Source of the DNA: Aralia elata
Lineage: Eukaryota > Streptophyta > Magnoliopsida > Apiales > Araliaceae
Length of the DNA: 64,000 nt
Assembly: GCA_034770075.1 (NCBI GenBank)
Contig: CM068388.1
Span: 62,387,969 to 62,451,968 of the forward strand
Direction: 5' to 3'
Shown here: in pieces, positions 57,091-64,000 of the stretch
How positions within the stretch are numbered: position 1 is the stretch's first letter
Layout: each line of letters starts with the position of its first letter
Position numbers and translations under genes: made by a program
Notes under the pieces: model-generated
Databases searched by the model: none
Seen by the model: only the letters and a program-made list of their open reading frames with translations
What the model was told of the DNA's origin: nothing

Positions 57091-58461
57091 CTTAATATTT
57101 ATATCAGAGTTATCTATTCCCCAAGTATAGCAACCTTTAATTACATTCCTTACATGTTACATAATATATATGATCGTAATACAAAAGACTAATTATTATA
57201 TATAACACATTAAAACCTATTCCTTGAGCTTTCATTTGCCCTTGTCGTTGCTGGAGTCTTCTGAACATTCACGCCTAACTGAAAACATTTAATTCAAAGC
57301 AAGAATGAGCATTCAATTGCTCAACAAGTAATAACATTTATAATAATGCGTTGAAGAAGTAAATGTTTTCTTTGAGGACTACTTCTATCACGAATCAATA
57401 GTGGTGAAGTCATTTGAAACCATTTTTAACAACATATCAAATCATTTTAAGATTTTTGAAACAACATATTGACTTTTGAATACTGAGTGGACAAAAGACC
57501 ATGAACTGTCATTTTTCATTTTCGAAAAGGTATAAACAGAAATTCATCTGTAAACCGTCTGGTCTTACGGACACGGAGGATGATCAGTCCCATTATGCCC
57601 TATATTGATCAACAATATATAATAAATCATCGCCATTGGCGCATAAAAATTACATCACCGTTAATAGCGCATAAAAATTTCTCATTTAGGGTTGTTCATA
57701 CTCAGTCTGGAGTCCTAACTAAAATAATTTAGTTGGACGACTTTATCATAACCAATAATGTTCAATAATGCTTTTCAAATTAGGTCTAGCTGGTCAAATA
57801 GCTTAGACAATCTTTAAACTAGCTATACATACCGAAATTTAATAGTATGTATCAGAACTTGTCAAAGAATTTCGAATTCAAGGGTAATTGATAATGTACT
57901 TTCATAGAAGTGGGGATACTTGCATAACCAAACTTAGAATACAAATTTTCAATATGAGTCATAGCAATTCAATAATGAGATACGTTTAACAATGAACGAA
58001 TCGAAGGAAATTCGATAAAATAGTAGTACTTGCATAATATACGAATCCATTTCATAAAGTAAATGAAAAGGATAGGATACTTGCACATTATATACCTGTT
58101 GCACGAATTAAAAATATTGCATAAGGTTTAGATACTTGCCTTTGTCGCTGCTTACTGCTATACAGTTTAGTTTAAACCTTTATACGTAGTCTTATCATCA
58201 ATAAAATTATTCTTTTGATTACAATAATGCCACATAACACATAATACTACTTATTTGTAGTCACTATACAGCTTAAACACGTTGTCACATATTCATAACA
58301 GTTATTAAAACATTTAAGATCATATACCTAGTCGAACTATGCCAATTTGATTTGAGTTCAGTATCGTTTCGGCGTTCCGATTGCTTTATCGGATAATTAA
58401 CAAGTTTATTACCAATAAAACTTTGTTCAAGAACTTAAATATCATATTAGATAATTTAATT

Positions 58462-58598
58462 ATCATTTATAATATTTTTCCAAACATTAATATCATTTAT
58501 AATAATTTTTCAATCATTAATATCATTCATAATAATTTTTCAATCATTAATATCATTTATAATGATTTTTCAATCATTAATATCATTTATAATGATTT
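58462..58598. repeat. 30-base minisatellite in the solo LTR
   Basis: Four full units and a partial one, each ATCATTTATAATAATTTTTC followed by AATCATTAAT with small changes. The plus strand is open across it (10-residue repeat INIIYNNFSI), simply because the period is a multiple of three. Confidence 0.92.
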
Positions 58599-60909
58599 AA
58601 TTGCTAAATAATTTCATTATTATTAATATTTAAATAATCTAAAATATTAATGAAATCCATGTCAAAACATTTAAAGTTATTTATTATAATTTAAAACATT
58701 TTTAAAACATTATTATCACCTTTAAATGATTTTTAAAATATTAAAATCATTTTTAAATAGATACTTAATATTAAATTATTAATATAATTCATGTCAAATA
58801 TTTAAAAGTTATTTATTATAACTTAAAAATATTTTAAAAAATATTTTTATTACCTTTAAATGATTTTTCAAACATTAAAACCATTTTAAAATAATTTACT
58901 TAATATAACTATTAAATAAATTAATTCTCATTAATATTAAATATGAATGAAATTTCTATTAAAATATTAAAAGTTATTTAATATAACTTGAAATAATTTT
59001 TTAAAACATTAATATCATTTTTAAATGATTTTTAAAATATTAAAATCATTTTTAACTAATTTATTTAATATAATTATTAAATAAAATTAATTATCATAAA
59101 TAATTAAATAAATTAAATTATTAATGAAAATTATGTCAAAATATTAAAAGTTAATTTTTTATAACTTAAAATAATTTTTAAAACTATTTTATGAATTTTT
59201 AATAATTAATTTCTATTTATTTCTATTTATTTAATTAATTTAATTAATTTTTAATAAAATTGTCGCTAAAGGGCTTTAGCAATAGAAAGCGTCACTATAG
59301 GTGTTCTTCAGCCCATGAAGAACAACCAAGAATTCAGATTGTGTGATCGGTCAATGATGTTTGACCGTGAATAACTTTCGATCTAGACATGCTATGATCG
59401 TGATTCCACTTCTAGATTGTTAACCTACTAGCATACTACAACTATAAAACTTTAAACACATTAAACTGGTTATAGATCAAGATCTATAGCCTCTGACATT
59501 TGACTGTTAGACCATGATTTTAACTTAGTAAATTTTCTGGGTTTTCCAGAATCAATTTTCATGATCGGTCAATGACTTTTGACTATGAATAACTTTCGCT
59601 CTAGACATGCTATAATCGTTATTCCACTTGCAGTGTACTAACCACATAACATACTACTTATAACAAGCTTTAAACACAACAAATCATTAACATGGTGAGA
59701 TTTATAGGCCCCAACTTTGGGTTGTCAGACACAATTTTAGTGTTCTTGGCAGTTTTCTTAAATCTATAATTTCGTGCATCTAGATGTTATGGATCCATGA
59801 TATAACAACCTAGATAACTAAATAACATAACATACAACATATTTAAACATTTAAACACAAAATTTATCATAACTTTCAAGATCTAGCAAGAGGGTTTTCA
59901 TTTTATACCTTTTTATGAAACTTTTGCTTTAATCTTTGTGTTCTTATCTTGTAAGGCTTGAGAAGGTTTTTGGCTTCTTAGAGACTGATATTGAGAGTAT
60001 ATTTCGTATGTCTATAGAGAGAGTAAAGTCTTGTCTTGTGGTTTTGGAAAAAAATGAAGTGTCCCATTTCTTTTCTTTCTCTTAATTCCATTCCATTTGA
60101 TTCTTAACACATGGCCTGCTAGGTGTCATGATCCGGCTGGAAGAGAAGATTTTCAGCATGTGTACATATCTAAGAGTGGTGACTTATAGATTTGGCAAGA
60201 TTTAGCATGATTTGGCAAATCTTTTAATATCTTTAATATAATTAAATACAAAAAGGGTATATTAGTAATCCTATAAATATTTTTAAGGGTAATCTTGTCT
60301 ATGGTACTTAAATCTAGGGTTTAATCAATAGATTTGAACCCTTAATGCTTACCCAATAATTCTTGAGTTTAAGAAAATTAACTTAGTAATTAAATTAAAA
60401 TTTAATTAGGATATAGTAATTCAAAAATTAGGTTTTTAAACTTTAATTAGGGTTTTCAATAGAAAATTAGGGTTTCAAATATACATTAAGGTTTCCTAAT
60501 TTTTAAATTAGGGTTTCCCACTTAATTTACATTATTCACATAATGTACATACATGCATTTAAATACAAATATAATTAATTATTATATTTAATATTTAAAT
60601 TTCTTAAACAAAACAAATTCTTAATATCCAAAATACATATTCCTTTATTATAAATAGAATTATGTCATTAATTATATTTAAATTAATATCCATAATATAT
60701 ATTCACACATTTAAATATAAATATAATCATTAGTATATTTGGTATTCGAATTTACATAAGAAAATAAATTCTTATTATTCATATATCCATTATATAAACA
60801 TAAATTAGGGTTTTGATCCGTAATGTCACTTTACCACATGTACCATACTTGGTCAATTTAAAATAAATTGACTAATCTTACAAATTCATATTATAAAGAA
60901 ATAATCCAA

Positions 60910-60916
<7 letters not shown>

Positions 60917-60956
<40 letters not shown>
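60917..60956. repeat. (ATA)n microsatellite
   Basis: About thirteen ATA/AAT triplets. Confidence 0.9.
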
Positions 60957-60957
<1 letters not shown>

Positions 60958-61245
60958 TATTAATCATATTTTATTAAAAATAAATAAATAATACTATATC
61001 TTTACTAAATATTAATTTATTAAAAGAATATAAATTTTCAAATAATTAACAATTTCTTTTCTGAAAAACGTATTTACAATCTTTCACATAATAAATGATA
61101 TATATTTATCACATGTATACATATATATTCCTTGCACGTATTCCCATACTTACCTTGAGAATTAATAAAAATAATTTTATTATATAAAAAAAATTTATAC
61201 GCAGAATTTCTTATTTAAATTATTTTAAAATCTTGGGTTATTACA

Positions 61246-61276
61246 CCCTCAGTGATTTCTGCTCTTCGTTGGCCAT
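61246..61276 (-). pseudogene. Athila gag, first ten codons
   Basis: ATG at 61276 and MANEEQKSLR, ending in the TSD copy GAGGG. The other half, starting with the second GAGGG copy at 42728-42724, carries on in frame with EYAMPK. This shows that the solo LTR cut the gene 31 bases after its start. Confidence 0.85.
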
Positions 61277-61493
61277 TTTCTCTTTCTCGATTGTCTCTTT
61301 GCAAAACTTTCTTAACTGACGTAACTTGTTCTCAAGATTGTCCTCGCACTACACAAGTTCCGGTTGTTTTGATCGCGTTTGTATAAATGAACCGAAATCA
61401 CCTGAAACGGGAAATAACAATAAAAACAAAAAGAAAGTTTAACTAAAACTAAATTAATTAAATTGATACTTGAAAATTATAAAAACAAATGTT
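61277..61493 (-). other. Athila leader
   Basis: About 217 bases between primer site and gag ATG. No ORF or repeat noticed. Confidence 0.7.
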
Positions 61494-61511
61494 CCCCAGC
61501 AACGGCGCCAA
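61494..61511 (-). other. Primer binding site of the Athila element (tRNA-Asp type)
   Basis: Minus strand TGGCGCCGTTGCTGGGGA, the standard Athila/Tat primer site with one change from the usual form. Confidence 0.9.
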
Positions 61512-61520
61512 AAATTTATT

Positions 61521-62920
61521 TGTCAAAATCTATACTAGCAAAAATACGTAAGAATACGCGACTCACAAGTAATAAAGAATAAGTAGAGTATCGCTCCCAC
61601 GAAGAAAACTGTAATTTATAATACCATTTATCAACTTTGTACCACTCAATTTTATTAAACTATCAACTAAGACTTTACAAATTTCTTAAATTAATGAGTT
61701 ACTTCAACTAAACCTAATTTCCACAAGTTTGAAAATAGATTATAAAGACTTAGACTACAACTTCACTTATTGTTTCACTTTGCTCAACACACTTCCTACC
61801 AAATTACGCTAATTATTTCGGATTGTTAATCAAGAACTCATCAATATTTATGACCATCTCTCAATGCACCATAAACCAATCAACTCAAATCTACTGATGA
61901 TACACTTAAGATGAACACTATAATTTACTAATCCACTATATCTCTATGTGAATTACAATTTAAAAGGATTTAAAGCACATTTTCTCTATTAGATTATATA
62001 TGGTGAATAGGTATATCTCTATCCTAAACACAAATCATGAATTCTATCTCTATGCAGAAAACACAATCACATGTTATTACGGTCAGATTTAAATCTATGT
62101 TTCATCTTTGGAATTTATATAAATTATCCCGGTAATTACTGGCCAAATAATTAAACAATTAAGCATAAACCATAATAGACAATCTAATAATAATTAACAA
62201 AAATTATCCAAGAAGCATGTCAAACAAAGCTACACAATAAGATTCGTTATAGCCTTAAAAAGAAATTTAGTTCATAATTAAACTAGAATCCATCATCCAC
62301 AAATTTAATAGCATTCAAAATTCAAAAGTAAAAGATAGAGAAGAGAATAAAAATTGATGACGCGACCCTTGAATCTCTCTCTTGCTCCTGCGTTGATTTG
62401 CTCCTGCTAGCAATTTGCTTCAAAGCTTCACAATTGTCTTCCAAAACTAGGATTTTCTAATAATAAGTTCCACACTTTAAAACTAATTTAAAATAACTAT
62501 TTATAACATCTGATAAAAATCCTAAATGATTTAGAAGTCTGAATACTAATTACACAGCATCTGCTTCATTAAAACCCAAAAAGTCAAAGCTTGGTCAACT
62601 CCCGAACCAACGCGACCGCGCTGGAAATAAGCCTAAATGAGGTGCGGCCGCATTGCACTGGCAGATAATTTTTTCTGACTCTGGAGACCGACACGGCCGC
62701 GCTGCTCTCTAGTACCAATTGGGCACGGCCATGCTACTTGACTTCTTGTACTTTTACATTCATTTTGTTGTTGTTTTGTTCAAGCCTCACCAAATCAATT
62801 CCCAACACATGCAACCCACAAAAACACACAAAATGCATGAAAAGTGAGTATACACCAAGAAAATAAACCATAATCCACATAAATAAGTATCCGATTCGTA
62901 GGTATGAAACATACTCATCA
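61521..62920 (-). repeat. 5' LTR of the Athila element
   Basis: About 1400 bases, from TGTCAAAATC near the primer site to CATACTCATCA. Its minus-strand start TGATGAGTATG is common for such LTRs. It contains a cluster of GC-rich words (CGCGACCGCGCT, GCGGCCGC) at 62610-62735. The outer edge is set by similarity of ends only, because the partner LTR is missing. Confidence 0.65.
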
Positions 62921-64000
62921 AAGTTATACGATCATAAGTCCTGACTTGCTCTTAGAAGGCGTTAAAAGGCCCAAAAATGGAGCCCTTCCCCAATCATTGA
63001 TGAAGGGGGTCACCTTGGAGGTCTTCAAGTGTTCAGAGCATTTAGTTGACGAGGCATGCAAGTAAAGAAGACTCTACATAAGGGTACTAAAGGGCAAGGA
63101 AAGGATGTCAAGTAAAGCATTTGAACTTGAGTATGTTTACCATGGCAAGGGAAAAAAATCTAAGATTTATACTTGAGAATACCTGAAAAAGAAGAAAAAA
63201 TGAAGTTAGAGAAGGATCAAAATCACAATTATGAAAGAAAAAAAATTCTAAAAGTTTTTCGAAAAACTTCGGACAGCCAAAATGCATATATTATGGGCCT
63301 CGAGACTCTAAACGGAACAAAAGTTATGGTGAAAATAGCGGTTACGATTCCCAAAGTTCATTTTTTTCACATTATTTAATATTTTTCCCCCAGGGTTCAC
63401 CCACCTAGGATTCGGCCCCCTAAGGGTTTAGCCCCCAGGGGCTCGACCATGCAAGGAGATCCCGCCGAAGAGCATTATTTGTGTATTTACTTCACGATTT
63501 TATCGAAAAACACCAATTTTCCTTCATTATCCGAGGGAACCCTACCGAGATATATGATCTAGGTAACGGGGCTCGGAAGACAAAAGGAAAATTAGGGGTA
63601 CCTGAAAAATAAAAAAAAATTGGGCCCTAGGGCCACTTATAGGGTTCGGCCCAATAGGGGGGATTCTTTTGTGTACCTTAGAAATTTTGATGCTCCGCAA
63701 ATGAACTTTTCGGAACAAATGCTTCTTTGTCGCAATAAATATTGTATCTTTCTTTATTATCCGAGGAAACTCTACCGGGATATGATCAAGGTAACGGGGC
63801 TCGGAGGACAAAAGAAAAGTTATAATGATCTGAAGAGAAAAGTAGATGAAGCAAGTCAAGAAGAAGTTCGATAAAAAGCATTCAAATAAACAAAAAAATT
63901 TAAAGAAAGAGAAGAACGAGGGAATTGCCTTCTTACCTCTTTCCCGAGCTGAGGAATGTTTGCTAGAAGACTTCTTGGTGATCTTTCGACTTGAAGGAGG
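62921..64000. other. Unassigned region with a 230-base spaced duplication
   Basis: No gene recognised. 63523-63590 and 63753-63818 are two copies of one sequence (TTATCCGAGG, CTACCG, GTAACGGGGCTCGGA, GACAAAAG), 230 bases apart. 63400-63425 and 63637-63655 repeat GGTTCGGCCC/GATTCGGCCC with about the same spacing, so a tandem repeat of about 230 bases is likely. In both copies the minus strand reads LLSSEPRYLDHI. The motif family near 63400 resembles 5560-5640. This may be part of an unidentified LTR element or a satellite edge. Confidence 0.6.

Larger units (their letters stand above)
42729..61245 (-). mobile_element. Tekay-family solo LTR, split by Tekay element 2
   Basis: The left piece (42729-42818) starts TTTGACGCCCCCAAAT, a one-base variant of the Tekay LTR start. 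The right piece (57096-61245) ends GGTTATTACA. The 5-base TSD CCCTC stands at 42724-42728 and 61246-61250, so these are the two ends of one insertion. Taking out the inner element leaves about 4.24 kb with LTR ends and no internal region: a solo LTR left by LTR-LTR recombination. It split the Athila gag gene. Confidence 0.88.
57096..61245 (-). repeat. Right 4.15 kb of the Tekay-family solo LTR
   Basis: AT-rich sequence without a credible gene. It shares landmarks with the other Tekay LTRs (GCAAGAATGAGCA...CTCAACAAGT near 57299-57330). It contains a 30-base minisatellite (58462-58598), a run of ATTAAAA/TTTAAAT words at 58600-59260 and an (ATA)n tract (60917-60956). Two related blocks with GATCGGTCAATGA...TTTGAC at 59344-59400 and 59555-59610 suggest a duplication of about 210 bases. 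Confidence 0.85.
40346..62920 (-). mobile_element. Athila-type gypsy element, 5' half, split by a solo LTR
   Basis: Minus-strand order: 5' LTR (61521-62920), tRNA-Asp primer site, leader, gag start (61246-61276), [18.5 kb insertion], rest of gag (to about 41750), protease (to 40346). RT and everything downstream is gone, cut at about 40346. The primer site, the gag sequence and the CDLGAS protease are typical of the Athila/Tat group. It is the host of the second nested stack and so its oldest member. Confidence 0.87.

Noticed and set aside
58381..58611. Asn/Ile-rich ORF as a gene
   Set aside because: It is the translation of an AT-rich 30-base minisatellite in a solo LTR.

Overview
The window is plant nuclear DNA, most likely from a eudicot with a large, repeat-rich genome. 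The elements are typical of plants: CACTA (En/Spm) transposons, Ty1/copia elements, Ty3/gypsy Tekay chromoviruses and an Athila-type gypsy element, with initiator-Met or tRNA-Asp primer sites and GT-AG introns. I cannot name the family or species. No rRNA or tRNA gene and no CRISPR array was seen. The only non-transposon gene found is a damaged type II ribosome-inactivating protein (RIP) gene on the minus strand at 8549-11333.

Layout, left to right. 1-1131: the end of a CACTA element (minus strand). 1132-5436: an LTR plus deleted pol of a Tekay relic, inserted into that CACTA. 5437-8548: unassigned, with a possible promoter or LTR fragment. 8549-11333: the RIP pseudogene with a 1.44 kb GT-AG intron and only the second lectin domain of the B chain. 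11334-13419: AT-rich spacer with hairpins and fold-back elements. 13420-38075: a second CACTA element (plus strand) with a clear 5' terminal repeat. Its TNPD/tnp2 transposase gene is split by a complete Tekay element at 16535-36313 (TSD TATAC), which is itself split by a complete copia element at 23987-33217 (TSD CTAAG).

38076-40218 is the 3' end of another copia element (plus strand), whose LTR holds a 21-bp minisatellite. It abuts a gypsy integrase scrap (40219-40345), followed by an Athila-type element (minus strand, 40346-62920). The Athila gag gene is split 31 bases after its ATG by a Tekay-family solo LTR (42729-61245, TSD CCCTC). That solo LTR is in turn split by a young, nearly intact Tekay element at 42819-57090 (TSD CTTAA). 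62921-64000 is unassigned and contains a duplication with a period of about 230 bp.

There are therefore two Russian-doll stacks, each three insertions deep, with relative ages readable from the target-site duplications. The youngest element (42819-57090) has 4.1 kb LTRs that differ by only two substitutions and seven one-unit length changes that I could find, and its pol is a single open frame of 1140 codons. Both Tekay elements carry an extra ORF, acidic and at least partly heptad-like, between primer site and gag. This is the least expected coding feature of the window.
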